From NCBI GenBank assembly GCA_964036315.1, contig OZ038517.1:18777477-18841476 (forward strand): DNA of 64,000 bases. Reading direction: 5' to 3'. The position numbers and the translations under genes are program-made. Position 1 is the first letter of the stretch, and each line of letters begins with the position of its first letter. Below are positions 36,730 through 49,800 of this stretch, piece by piece. The stretch comes from Acanthosepion esculentum. Taxonomy: Eukaryota; Mollusca; Cephalopoda; Sepiida; Sepiidae. The notes under the pieces were generated by a model. The model made no database searches. It worked only from the letters and a program-made list of their open reading frames with translations, and was not told the origin of the DNA.

Positions 36730-38297
36730 TACATAGGAACAGAGGAAGGTGAGTATAACAAATATAATGAGCCATTTATAAATATCAAAAATATCTCGCG
36801 AGACGGATTTGAACCATCGACCTAAGTATTCCTGAACATTATTACTACAGTCCTCCGCTCTACCAACTGAGCTATCGCGAGTACATATGAACAGAGGAAG
36901 GTGAGTATAAAAAATATACTGGGCCATTTATAAATATCAAAAATATCTCGCGAGACGGGTTTGAACCATCGACCTAAGGATTCTGAACATTATTACTACA
37001 GTTCTCCGAACTGAGCTATCCCGAGTACATAGGAACAGAGGAAGGTGAGTATAACAAATATAATGAGACATTTATAAATATCAAAAATATCTCGCGAGAC
37101 GGATTTGAACCATCGACCTAAGGATTCCTGAACATTATTAGTACAGTCCTCCGCTCTACCAACTGAGCTATAGCGAGTACATAGGAGCACAGGAAGGTGA
37201 GTATAACAAATATAATGAGCCATTTATAAATATCAAAATTATCTCGCAAGACGGATTTGAACCATCGACCTAAGGATTCCTGAACATTATTACTACAGTC
37301 TTCCGCTCTACCAACTGAGCTATCGCGAGTACATAGGAAGGTGAGTATAACAAATACAATGAGCCATTTATAAATATCAAAAATATCTCGCGAGACGGAT
37401 TTGAACCATCGACCTAAGGATTCCTGAACATTATTACCACAGTCCTCCGCTCTACCAACTGAGCTGTTGCGAGTACATAAGAAAAAAGTAAGGTTAGTAT
37501 AACAAATATAATGAGCCATTTATAAATATCAAAAATATCTCGCACGACGGATTTGAACCATTGACCTAAGGATTCCTGAACATTATTACTACAGTTCTCC
37601 GCTCTACCAACTGAGCTATCGCAAGTACATAGAACCAGAGAAAAGTGAGTATAACAAATATAATGAGCCATTTATAAATATCAAAAATAACTCGCGAGAC
37701 GGATTTGAACCATCGACCTAAGGATTCCTGAACATTATTATTACAGTCCTCTGCTCTACCAACAGAGCTATTGCGAGTACATAGGAACAGTGGAAGGTGA
37801 GTATAACAAATACAATGAGCCATTTATAAATATCAAAAATATCCCGCGAGACGGATTTGAACCATCGACCTAAGGATTCCTGAACATTACTACCACAGTC
37901 CTCCGCTCTACCAACTGAGCTGTTGCGAGTACATAAGAAAAAAGTAAGGTTAGTATAACAAATATAATGAGCCATTTATAAATATCAAAAATATCTCGCA
38001 CGACGGATTTGAACCATTGACCTAAGGATTCCTGAACATTATTACTACAGTTCTCCGCTCTACCAACTGAGCTATCGCAAGTACATAGAACCAGAGAAAA
38101 GTGAGTATAACAAATATAATGAGCCATTTATAAATATCAAAAATAACTCGCGAGACGGATTTGAACCATCGACCTAAGGATTCCTGAACATTATTATTAC
38201 AGTCCTCTGCTCTACCAACAGAGCTATTGCGAGTACATAGGAACAGTGGAAGGTGAGTATAACAAATATAATGAGCCATTTATAAATATCAAAAATA

Positions 38298-38385
38298 TCT
38301 CGCGAGACGGATTTGAACCATCGACCTAAGGATTCCTGAACGTTATTACTACAGTCCTCCGCTCTACCAACTGAGCTATCGCGAG
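38298..38385 (-). tRNA. tRNA-Tyr(GUA), intron variant
   Basis: Counterpart of 36,642 at offset 1656. Confidence 0.82.
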
Positions 38386-39497
38386 TACATAGGAACAGAG
38401 GAAGGTGAGTATAACAAATATAATGAGCCATTTATAAATATCAAAAATATCTCGCGAGACGGATTTGAACCATCGACCTAAGTATTCCTGAACATTATTA
38501 CTACAGTCCTCCGCTCTACCAACTGAGCTATCGCGAGTACATATGAACAGAGGAAGGTGAGTATAAAAAATATACTGGGCCATTTATAAATATCAAAAAT
38601 ATCTCGCGAGACGGGTTTGAACCATCGACCTAAGGATTCTGAACATTATTACTACAGTTCTCCGAACTGAGCTATCCCGAGTACATAGGAACAGAGGAAG
38701 GTGAGTATAACAAATATAATGAGACATTTATAAATATCAAAAATATCTCGCGAGACGGATTTGAACCATCGACCTAAGGATTCCTGAACATTATTAGTAC
38801 AGTCCTCCGCTCTACCAACTGAGCTATAGCGAGTACATAGGAGCACAGGAAGGTGAGTATAACAAATATAATGAGCCATTTATAAATATCAAAATTATCT
38901 CGCAAGACGGATTTGAACCATCGACCTAAGGATTCCTGAACATTATTACTACAGTCTTCCGCTCTACCAACTGAGCTATCGCGAGTACATAGGAAGGTGA
39001 GTATAACAAATACAATGAGCCATTTATAAATATCAAAAATATCTCGCGAGACGGATTTGAACCATCGACCTAAGGATTCCTGAACATTATTACCACAGTC
39101 CTCCGCTCTACCAACTGAGCTGTTGCGAGTACATAAGAAAAAAGTAAGGTTAGTATAACAAATATAATGAGCCATTTATAAATATCAAAAATATCTCGCA
39201 CGACGGATTTGAACCATTGACCTAAGGATTCCTGAACATTATTACTACAGTTCTCCGCTCTACCAACTGAGCTATCGCAAGTACATAGAACCAGAGAAAA
39301 GTGAGTATAACAAATATAATGAGCCATTTATAAATATCAAAAATAACTCGCGAGACGGATTTGAACCATCGACCTAAGGATTCCTGAACATTATTATTAC
39401 AGTCCTCTGCTCTACCAACAGAGCTATTGCGAGTACATAGGAACAGTGGAAGGTGAGTATAACAAATATAATGAGCCATTTATAAATATCAAAAATA

Positions 39498-39585
39498 TCT
39501 CGCGAGACGGATTTGAACCATCGACCTAAGGATTCCTGAACGTTATTACTACAGTCCTCCGCTCTACCAACTGAGCTATCGCGAG
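39498..39585 (-). tRNA. tRNA-Tyr(GUA), intron variant
   Basis: Counterpart of 38,298 at offset 1200. The spacer has one change (GTATAATAAATATAATG). Confidence 0.82.
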
Positions 39586-42072
39586 TACATAGGAACAGAG
39601 GAAGGTGAGTATAATAAATATAATGAGCCATTTATAAATATCAAAAATATCTCGCGAGACGGATTTGAACCATCGACCTAAGTATTCCTGAACATTATTA
39701 CTACAGTCCTCCGCTCTACCAACTGAGCTATCGCGAGTACATATGAACCGAGGAAGGTGAGTATAAAAAATATACTGGGCCATTTATAAATATCAAAAAT
39801 ATCTCGCGAGACGGGTTTGAACCATCGACCTAAGGATTCTGAACATTATTACTATAGTTCTCCGAACTGATCTATCCCGAGTACATAGGAACTGAGGAAG
39901 GTGTGTATAACAAATATAATGAGCCATTTATAAATATCAAAAATATCTCGCGAGACGGATTTGAACCATCGACCTAAGGATTCCTGAACATTATTACTAC
40001 AGTCCTCCGCTCTAGCAACTGAGCTATCGCGAGCACATAGGAACAGAGGAAGGTGAGTATAACAAATATAATGAGCCATTTATAAATATCAAAAATATCT
40101 CGCAAGACGGATTTGAACCATCGACCTAAGGATTCCTGAACATTATTACTACAGTCCTCCGCTCTACCAACTGAGCTATCGCAAGGTCAAAGGAACGGAA
40201 GAAGGTGAGTATATCAAATATAATGAGCCATTTATAAATATCAAAACTATCTCGCGAGACGGATTTGAACCATCGACCTATGGATTCTTGAACATTATTA
40301 CTACAGTCCTCCGCTCTACCAACAGAGCTATCGCGAATACATCGGAACAGAGGAAGGTGAGTATAACAAATATAATGAGCCATTTATAAATATCAAAAAT
40401 ATCTCGCGAGACGGATTTGAACCATCGACCTAAGGATTCCTGAACATTATTACTAAAGTCCTCCGCTCTACCAACAGAGATATCGCGAGTATATCGGAAC
40501 AGAGTTAGGTGAGTATAACAAATATAATGAGCCATTTATAAATATCAAAAATATCTCGCGAGACGGATTTGAACCATCGACCTAAGGATACCTGAACATT
40601 ATTACTACAGTCCTCCGCTCTAACAACAGAGCTATCGCGAGTACATCGGAACAGAGGAAGGTGAGTATAACAAATATAATGAGACATTTATAAATATCAA
40701 GAATATCTCGCGAGACTGATTTGAACCATCGACCTAAGGATTCCTGAACATTATTACTACAGTCCTCCGCTCTACCAACTGAGCTATCGCGAGTACATCG
40801 GAACAGAGGAAGGTGAGTATAACAAATATAATGACCCATTTATAAATATCAAGTTTATCTCACAAGACGGATTTGAACCATCGACTTAAGAATTCCTGAA
40901 CATAATTACTACAGTCCTCCGCTCGACCAACAGAGCTATCGCGAGTACATACGAACAGAGGAAGGTGAGTATAACAAATATAATGAGCCATTTATAAATA
41001 TCAAAAATATCTCGCGAAACGGATTTGAACCATCGACCTAACGATTCCTGAACATTATTACTACAGTCCTCCGCTCTACCAACAGAGCTATCTCAAGTAC
41101 ATAGGAACAGAGGATGGTGAGTATAACAAATATAATGAGCCATTTATAAATATCAAAAATATCCCGCGAGACGGATTTGAACCATCGACGTAAGGATTCT
41201 TGAACATTATAACTACAGTCCTCCGCTCTACCAACTGAGCTATCGCAAGGTCAAAGAAACGGAAGAAGGTGAGTATATCAAATATAATGAGCCATTTATA
41301 AATATCAAAACTATCTCGCGAGACGGATTTGAACCATCGACCTATGGATTCCTGAACATTATTACTACAGTTCTCCGCTCTAACAACAGAGCTATCGCAA
41401 GGACATAGGAGCAGAGGAAGGTGAGTATAACAAATATAATGAGCCATTTATAAATATCAAAAACATCTCGCGAGACGGATTTGAACCATCGACCTAAAGA
41501 TTCTTGAACATTATTACTACAGTCCTCAGCTCTACCAACAGAGCTATCGCGAGTACATCGGAACAGAGGAAGGTGAGTATAACAAATATAATGAGCCATT
41601 TATAAATATCAAAAGCATCTCGCGAGACGGATTTGAACCATCGACCTAAGGATTCCTGGACATTATTAGTACAGTCCTCCGCTCTACCAACTGAGCTATC
41701 GCAAGGACGTAGGAGCAGAAGAAATTGAGTATAACAAATATAATGAGCCATTTATAAATATCAAAAATATCTCGCGAGACGGATTTGAACCATCGACCTA
41801 AGGATTCCTGAACATTATTACTACAGTCCTCCGCTCTACCAACAGAGCTATCTCAAGTACATAGAAACAGAGGATGGTGAGTATAACAAATATAATGAGC
41901 CATTTATAAATATCAAAAATATCTCGCGAGACGGATTTGAACCATCGACGTAAGGATTCCTGAATATTATAACTACAGTCCTCCGCTCTACCAACTGAGC
42001 TACCGCAAGGACATAGGAGCTGAGGAAGGTAAGTATAACAAATATAATAGTCCATTTATAAATATAAAAATA

Positions 42073-42160
42073 TCTCGCGAGACGGATTTGAACCATCGAC
42101 CTAAGGATTCCTGAACATTATTACTACAGTCCTCCGCTCTACCAACTGAGCTATCGCGAG
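42073..42160 (-). tRNA. tRNA-Tyr(GUA), consensus body
   Basis: Body identical to the reference unit. The upstream spacer is the ATATGAACAGAGG type with an altered TATA-like region (GTATAAAAAATATACTGGG). Confidence 0.85.
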
Positions 42161-42362
42161 TACATATGAACAGAGGAAGGTGAGTATAAAAAATATACTG
42201 GGCCATTTATAAATATCAAAAATATCTCGCGAGACGGGTTTGAACCATCGACCTATGGATTCCTGAACATTATTACTACAGTTCTCCGAACTGAGCTATC
42301 CCGAGTACATAGGAACAGAGGAAGGTGTGTATAACAAATATAATGAGCCATTTATAAATATC

Positions 42363-42367
42363 AAAAA
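42363..42367 (-). terminator. Pol III T5 terminator
   Basis: The coding strand continues A73-TA-TTTTT-G. A run of four or more T residues just after a tRNA is the standard RNA polymerase III stop. It is present in most units. A frequent variant (plus strand CAAATATATCTCG) shortens it to TTT. Confidence 0.8.
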
Positions 42368-42369
42368 TA

Positions 42370-42457
42370 TCTCGCGAGACGGATTTGAACCATCGACCTA
42401 AGGATTCCTGAACATTATTACTACAGTCCTCCGCTCTACCAACTGAGCTATCGCGAG
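42370..42457 (-). tRNA. tRNA-Tyr(GUA), consensus unit with intron (reference copy)
   Basis: This is the cleanest unit and the reference for the array. Coding strand: acceptor CTCGCGA pairs with TCGCGAG; U8-A9; D stem GCTC/GAGC with loop AGTTGGTA; anticodon stem GAGGA/TCCTT; anticodon GTA at 42,422-42,424; G37; 15-nt intron TAATAATGTTCAGGA (42,406-42,420); variable loop AGGTC; T stem GATGG/CCGTC (one T-G pair); T loop TTCAAAT; discriminator A at 42,370. A box 42,439-42,450, B box 42,381-42,391. C1-G72 and A73, known identity elements for eukaryotic tyrosyl-tRNA synthetase, are present. CCA is not encoded, as expected for a eukaryotic nuclear gene. The acceptor stem is not the usual animal CCTTCGA. 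Transcription cannot be judged from sequence. Confidence 0.9.
42406..42420 (-). other. 15-nt tRNA intron of the reference unit
   Basis: It lies between G37 and A38, the canonical position of eukaryotic tRNA introns. The third base from its 3' end is G, which can pair with C32, the anticodon-intron pair that eukaryotic tRNA splicing endonuclease recognises (family knowledge). Almost every unit in the array keeps an intron of this length. Confidence 0.8.
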
Positions 42458-42481
42458 TACATAGGAACAGAGGAAGGTGAG

Positions 42482-42494
42482 TATAACAAATATA
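42482..42494 (-). promoter_or_regulatory. TATA-like element upstream of the tRNA
   Basis: The coding strand reads TATATTTGTTATA at about -25 to -37 from the first tRNA base. It is one of the better kept parts of the 64-bp spacer (the common variant reads TTTGATATAC). A second AT box, TTTATAAATGG, lies at about -47 to -54. The role as upstream Pol III promoter element is inferred. Confidence 0.45.
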
Positions 42495-42977
42495 ATGAGC
42501 CATTTATAAATATCAAAAATATCTCGCAAGACGGATTTGAACCATCGACCTAAGGATTCCTGAACATTATTACTACAGTCCTCCGCTCTACCAACTGAGC
42601 TGTTGCGAGTACATAAGAAAAAAGTAATGTTAGTATAACAAATATAATGAGCCATTTATAAATATCAAAAATATTTCGCGAGACGGATTTGAACCATCAA
42701 AATAAGCATTCCTGAACATTATTACTACAGTTCTCCGCTCTACCAACTGAGCTATCGCAACCACAAAGGACAAGAGAAAGGTGAGTATAACAAATATAAT
42801 GAGCCGTTTATAAATATCAAAAATATCTCGCTAGACGGATTTGAACCATCGACCTAAGGATTCCTGAACATTATTATTACAGTCCTCTGCTCTACCAACA
42901 GAGCTATTGCGAGTACATAGTAACAGTGGAAGGTGAGTATAACAAATATAATGAGCCATTTATAAATATCAAAAATA

Positions 42978-43065
42978 TCTCGCGAGACGGATTTGAACCA
43001 TCGACCTAAGGATTCCTGAACGTTATTACTACAGTCCTCCGCTCTACCAACTGAGCTATCGCGAG
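42978..43065 (-). tRNA. tRNA-Tyr(GUA), intron variant
   Basis: Consensus body with the TAATAACG intron variant. Repeated at 45,859 (offset 2881) and 46,771 (offset 3793). Confidence 0.82.
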
Positions 43066-45250
43066 TACATCGGAACAGAGGAAGGTGAGTATAACAAATA
43101 TAATGACCCATTTATAAATATCAAGATTATCTCAAAAGACGGATTTGAACCATCGACTTAAGAATTCCTGAACATAATTACTACAGTCCTCCGCTCGACC
43201 AACAGAGCTATCGCGAGTACATACGAACAGAGGAAGGTGAGTATAACAAATATAATGAGCCATTTATAAATATCAAAAATATCTCGCGAGACGGATTTGA
43301 ACCATCGACCTAAGGATTCCTGAACATTATTACTACAGTCCTCCGCTCTACCAACAGAGCTATCTCAAGTACATAGGAACAGAGGATGGTGAGTATAACA
43401 AATATAATGAGCCATTTATAAATATCAAAAATATCCCGCGAGACGGATTTGAACCATCGACGTAAGGATTCCTGAACATTATAACTACAGTCCTCCGCTC
43501 AACCAACTGAGCTATCGCAAGGTCAAAGGAACGGAAGAAGGTGAGTATATCAAATATAATGAGCCATTTATAAATATCAAAAATACCTCGCAAGACTGAT
43601 TTGAACCATCGACCTAAGGATTCCTGAACATTTTTACTACAGTCCTCCGCTCTACCAACAGAGCTATCGCGACTACACCGGAACAGAGGAAGGTGAGTAT
43701 AACAAATATAATGAGCCATTTATAAATATCAAAACTATCTCGCGAGACGGATTTGAACCATCGACCTATGGATTCTTGAACATTATTACTACAGTCCTCC
43801 GCTCTACCAACAGAGCTATCGCGAGTACATCGGAACAGAGGAAGGTGAGTATAACAAATATAATGAGCCATTTATAAATATCAAAAATATCTCGTGAGAC
43901 GGATTTGAACCATCGACCTAAGGATTCTTGAACACTATTACTACAGTCCTCCGCTCTACCAACAGAGCTATCGCGAGTACATCGGAGCAGAGGAAGGTGA
44001 GTATAACAAATATAATGAGCCATTTATAAATATCAAAAATATCTCGCGAGACGGATTTGAACCATCGACCTAAGGATTCCTGAACATTATTACTAAAGTC
44101 CTCCGCTCTACCAACAGAGATATCGCGAGTATATCGGAACAGAGTTAGGTGAGTATAACAAATATAATGAGCCATTTATAAATATCAAAAATATCTCGCG
44201 AGACGGATTTGAACCATCGACCTAAGGATACCTGAACATTATTACTACAGTCCTCCCCTCTAACAACAGAGCTATCGCGAGTACATCGGAACAGAGGAAG
44301 GTGAGTATAACAAATATAATGAGACATTTATAAATATCAAGAATATCTCGAGAGACGGATTTGAACCATCGACCTAAGGATTCCTGAACATTATTACTAC
44401 AGTCCTCCGCTCTACCAACAGAGCTATCGCGAGTACATCGGAACAGAGTTAGGTGAGTATAACAAATATAATGAGCCATTTATAAATATCAAAAATATCT
44501 CACGAGACGGATTTGAACCATCGACCTAAGGATTCCTGAACATTATTACTACAGTCCTCCGCTCTACCAACAGAGATATCGCGAGTACATCGGAACAGAG
44601 GAAGGTGAGTATAACAAATATAATGAGCCATTTATAAATATCAAAAGTATCTCGCGAGACGGATTTGAACCATCGACCTAAGGATTCCTGAACATTATTA
44701 CTACAGTCCTCCGCTCTAACAACAGAGCTATCGCAAGGACATAGGAGCAGAGGAAGGTGAGTATATCAAATATAATGAGCCATTTATAAATATCAAAAAG
44801 ATCTCGCGAGACGGATTTGAACCATCGACATAAGGATTCCTGAACATTATTACTACAGTCCCCCGCTCTACCAACTGAGCTATCGCAAGGACGTAGGAGC
44901 AGAAGAAATTGAGTATAACAAATATAATGAGCCATTTATAAATATCAAAAATATCTCGCGAGACGGATTTGAACCATCGACCTAAGGATTCCTGAACATT
45001 ATTACTACAGTCCTCCGCTCTACCAACAGAGCTATCGCGAGTACATATGAACAGAGGAAGGTGAGTATAAAAAATATACTGGGCCATTTATAAATATCAA
45101 AAATATCTCGCGAGACGGGTTTGAACCATCGACCTATGGATTCCTGAACATTATTACTACAGTTCTCCGAACTGAGCTATCCCGAGTACATAGGAACAGA
45201 GGAAGGTGTGTATAACAAATATAATGAGCCATTTATAAATATCAAAAATA

Positions 45251-45338
45251 TCTCGCGAGACGGATTTGAACCATCGACCTAAGGATTCCTGAACATTATT
45301 ACTACAGTCCTCCGCTCTACCAACTGAGCTATCGCGAG
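45251..45338 (-). tRNA. tRNA-Tyr(GUA), duplicate of the reference unit
   Basis: Identical to 42,370-42,457 at offset 2881. Confidence 0.87.
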
Positions 45339-45858
45339 TACATAGGAACAGAGGAAGGTGAGTATAACAAATATAATGAGCCATTTATAAATATCAAAAA
45401 TATCTCGCAAGACGGATTTGAACCATCGACCTAAGGATTCCTGAACATTATTACTACAGTCCTCCGCTCTACCAACTGAGCTGTTGCGAGTACATAAGAA
45501 AAAAGTAATGTTAGTATAACAAATATAATGAGCCATTTATAAATATCAAAAATATTTCGCGAGACGGATTTGAACCATCAAAATAAGCATTCCTGAACAT
45601 TATTACTACAGTTCTCCGCTCTACCAACTGAGCTATCGCAACCACAAAGGACAAGAGAAAGGTGAGTATAACAAATATAATGAGCCGTTTATAAATATCA
45701 AAAATATCTCGCTAGACGGATTTGAACCATCGACCTAAGGATTCCTGAACATTATTATTACAGTCCTCTGCTCTACCAACAGAGCTATTGCGAGTACATA
45801 GTAACAGTGGAAGGTGAGTATAACAAATATAATGAGCCATTTATAAATATCAAAAATA

Positions 45859-45946
45859 TCTCGCGAGACGGATTTGAACCATCGACCTAAGGATTCCTGA
45901 ACGTTATTACTACAGTCCTCCGCTCTACCAACTGAGCTATCGCGAG
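45859..45946 (-). tRNA. tRNA-Tyr(GUA), intron variant
   Basis: Second copy of the 42,978 unit. Confidence 0.82.
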
Positions 45947-46770
45947 TACATCGGAACAGAGGAAGGTGAGTATAACAAATATAATGACCCATTTATAAAT
46001 ATCAAGATTATCTCAAAAGACGGATTTGAACCATCGACTTAAGAATTCCTGAACCTAATTACTACAGTCCTCCGCTCGACCAACAGAGCTATCGCGAGTA
46101 CATACGAACAGAGGAAGGTGAGTATAACAAATATAATGAGCCATTTATAAATATCAAAAATATCTCGCGAGACGGATTTGAACCATCGACCTAAGGATTC
46201 CTGAACATTATTACTACAGTCCTCCGCTCTACCAACAGAGCTATCTCAAGTACATAGGAACAGAGGATGGTGAGTATAACAAATATAATGAGCCATTTAT
46301 AAATATCAAAAATATCCCGCGAGACGGATTTGAACCATCGACGTAAGGATTCCTGAACATTATAACTACAGTCCTCCGCTCAACCAACTGAGCTATCGCA
46401 AGGTCAAAGGAACGGAAGAAGGTGAGTATATCAAATATAATGAGCCATTTATAAATATCAAAAATACCTCGCAAGACTGATTTGAACCATCGACCTAAGG
46501 ATTCCTGAACATTTTTACTACAGTCCTCCGCTCTACCAACAGAGCTATCGCGACTACACCGGAACAGAGGAAGGTGAGTATAACAAATATAATGAGCCGT
46601 TTATAAATATCAAAAATATCTCGCTAGACGGATTTGAACCATCGACCTAAGGATTCCTGAACATTATTATTACAGTCCTCTGCTCTACCAACAGAGCTAT
46701 TGCGAGTACATAGTAACAGTGGAAGGTGAGTATAACAAATATAATGAGCCATTTATAAATATCAAAAATA

Positions 46771-46858
46771 TCTCGCGAGACGGATTTGAACCATCGACCT
46801 AAGGATTCCTGAACGTTATTACTACAGTCCTCCGCTCTACCAACTGAGCTATCGCGAG
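46771..46858 (-). tRNA. tRNA-Tyr(GUA), intron variant
   Basis: Third copy of the 42,978 unit, 912 bp after the second. Confidence 0.82.
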
Positions 46859-49800
46859 TACATCGGAACAGAGGAAGGTGAGTATAACAAATATAATGAC
46901 CCATTTATAAATATCAAGATTATCTCAAAAGACGGATTTGAACCATCGACTTAAGAATTCCTGAACATAATTACTACAGTCCTCCGCTCGACCAACAGAG
47001 CTATCGCGAGTACATACGAACAGAGGAAGGTGAGTATAACAAATATAATGAGCCATTTATAAATATCAAAAATATCTCGCGAGACGGATTTGAACCATCG
47101 ACCTAAGGATTCCTGAACATTATTACTACAGTCCTCCGCTCTACCAACAGAGCTATCTCAAGTACATAGGAACAGAGGATCGTGAGTATAACAAATATAA
47201 TGAGCCATTTATAAATATCAAAAATATCCCGCGAGACGGATTTGAACCATCGACGTAAGGATTCCTGAACATTATAACTACAGTCCTCCGCTCAACCAAC
47301 TGAGCTATCGCAAGGTCAAAGGAACGGAAGAAGGTGAGTATATCAAATATAATGAGCCATTTATAAATATCAAAAATACCTCGCAAGACTGATTTGAACC
47401 ATCGACCTAAGGATTCCTGAACATTTTTACTACAGTCCTCCGCTCTACCAACAGAGCTATCGCGACTACACCGGAACAGAGGAAGGTGAGTATAACAAAT
47501 ATAATGAGCCATTTATAAATATCAAAACTATCTCGCGAGACGGATTTGAACCATCGACCTATGGATTCTTGAACATTATTACTACAGTCCTCCGCTCTAC
47601 CAACAGAGCTATCGCGAGTACATCGGAACAGAGGAAGGTGAGTATAACAAATATAATGAGCCATTTATAAATATCAAAAATATCTCGTGAGACGGATTTG
47701 AACCATCGACCTAAGGATTCTTGAACACTATTACTACAGTCCTCCGCTCTACCAACAGAGCTATCGCGAGTACATCGGAGCAGAGGAAGGTGAGTATAAC
47801 AAATATAATGAGCCATTTATAAATATCAAAAATATCTCGCGAGACGGATTTGAACCATCGACCTAAGGATACCTGAACATTATTACTACAGTCCTCCCCT
47901 CTAACAACAGAGCTATCGCGAGTACATCGGAACAGAGGAAGGTGAGTATAACAAATATAATGAGACATTTATAAATATCAAGAATATCTCGAGAGACGGA
48001 TTTGAACCATCGACCTAAGGATTCCTGAACATTATTACTACAGTCCTCCGCTCTACCAACAGAGCTATCGCGAGTACATCGGAACAGAGTTAGGTGAGTA
48101 TAACAAATATAATGAGCCATTTATAAATATCAAAAATATCTCACGAGACGGATTTGAACCATCGACCTAAGGATTCCTGAACATTATTACTACAGTCCTC
48201 CGCTCTACCAACAGAGATATCGCGAGTACATCGGAACAGAGGAAGGTGAGTATAACAAATATAATGAGCCATTTATAAATATCAAAAGTATCTCGCGAGA
48301 CGGATTTGAACCATCGACCTAAGGATTCCTGAACATTATTACTACAGTCCTCCGCTCTAACAACAGAGCTATCGCAAGGACATAGGAGCAGAGGAAGGTG
48401 AGTATATCAAATATAATGAGCCATTTATAAATATCAAAAAGATCTCGCGAGACGGATTTGAACCATCGACATAAGGATTCCTGAACATTATTACTACAGT
48501 CCCCCGCTCTACCAACTGAGCTATCGCAAGGACGTAGGAGCAGAAGAAATTGAGTATAACAAATATAATGAGCCATTTATAAATATCAAAAATATCTCGC
48601 GAGACGGATTTGAACCATCGACCTAAGGATTCCTGAACATTATTACTACAGTCCTCCGCTCTACCAACAGAGCTATCTCAAGTACATAGAAACAGAGGAT
48701 GGTGAGTATAACAAATATAATGAGCCATTTATAAATATCAAAAATATCTCGCGAGACGGATTTGAACCATCGACGTAAGGATTCCTGAACATTATAACTA
48801 CAGTCCTCCGCTCTACCAACTGAGCTACCGCAAGGACATAGGTGCAGAGGAAGGTAAGTATAACAAATATAATAACATTTATAAATATAAAAATATCTCT
48901 CGAGACGGATTTGAACCATCGACCTAAGGATTCCTGAACATTATTACTACAGTCCTCCGCTCTAACAACAGAGCTATCGCAAGGACATAGGAGCAGAGGA
49001 AGGTGAGTATAACAAATATAATGAGCCATTTATAAATATCAAAAAATCTCGCGAGACGGATTTGAACCATCGACCTAAGTATTCCTGAACACTATTACAA
49101 CAGTCCTCCGCTCTACCAACAGAGCTATCGCGAGTACATCGGAACAGAGGAAGGTGAGTATAACAAATATAATGAGCCATTTATAAATATCAAAAATATC
49201 TCGCTAGACGGATTTGAACCATCGACCTAAGGATTCCTGAACATTATTACTACAGTCCTCCGCTCTACCAACAGAGATATCGCGAGTACATCGGAACAGA
49301 GGAAGGTGAGTATAACAAATATAATGAGCCATTTATAAATATCAAAAATACCTCGCGAGACGGATTTGAACCATCGACCTAAGCATTCCTGAACTTTATA
49401 ACTACAGTCCTCCGCTCTAACAACTGAGCTAACGCAAGGACATAGGAGCAGAGGAAGGTGAGTATAACAAATATAATGAGCCATTTATAAATATCAAAAA
49501 TTCCTCGCGAGACGGATTTGAACCATCGACCTAAGGATTCCTGAACATTATTACTACAGTCCTCCGCTCTACCAACAGAGCTATCGCGAGTACTCCGGAA
49601 TAGAGGAAGGTGAGTATAACAAATATAATGAGCCATTTATAAATATCAAAAATATCTCGCGAGACGGATTTGAACCATCGACCTATGGATTCCAAAACAT
49701 TATTACTACAGTCCTCCGCTCTACCAACAGAGCTATCGCGAGTACATCGGTACAGAGGAAGGTGAGTATAACAAATATAATGAGCCATTTATAAATATCA

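Larger units (their letters stand above)
36160..39520 (-). repeat. 1656-bp higher-order repeat, two copies
   Basis: Unit variants at 36,214, 36,518, 36,996, 37,118 and 37,414 recur at 37,870, 38,174, 38,652, 38,774 and 39,070, offset 1656. This block contains the 1200-bp motif plus an extra set of three units, so it grew from the previous repeat by a further unequal exchange. Confidence 0.8.
42150..48700 (-). repeat. Overlapping block duplications (offsets 2881, 912 and 3793/3641 bp)
   Basis: The series from about 42,150 recurs from about 45,030 (offset 2881). The segment 45,685-46,596 recurs at 46,597-47,508 (offset 912, six units). From there the sequence follows 42,8xx-43,9xx at offset 3793, dropping to 3641 after loss of one 152-bp unit (the unit near 43,918-44,070 is missing in the second copy). 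The junction at about 46,590 is visible as an abrupt return of the rare AATGAGCCGTTTATAAATAT variant. Confidence 0.8.
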
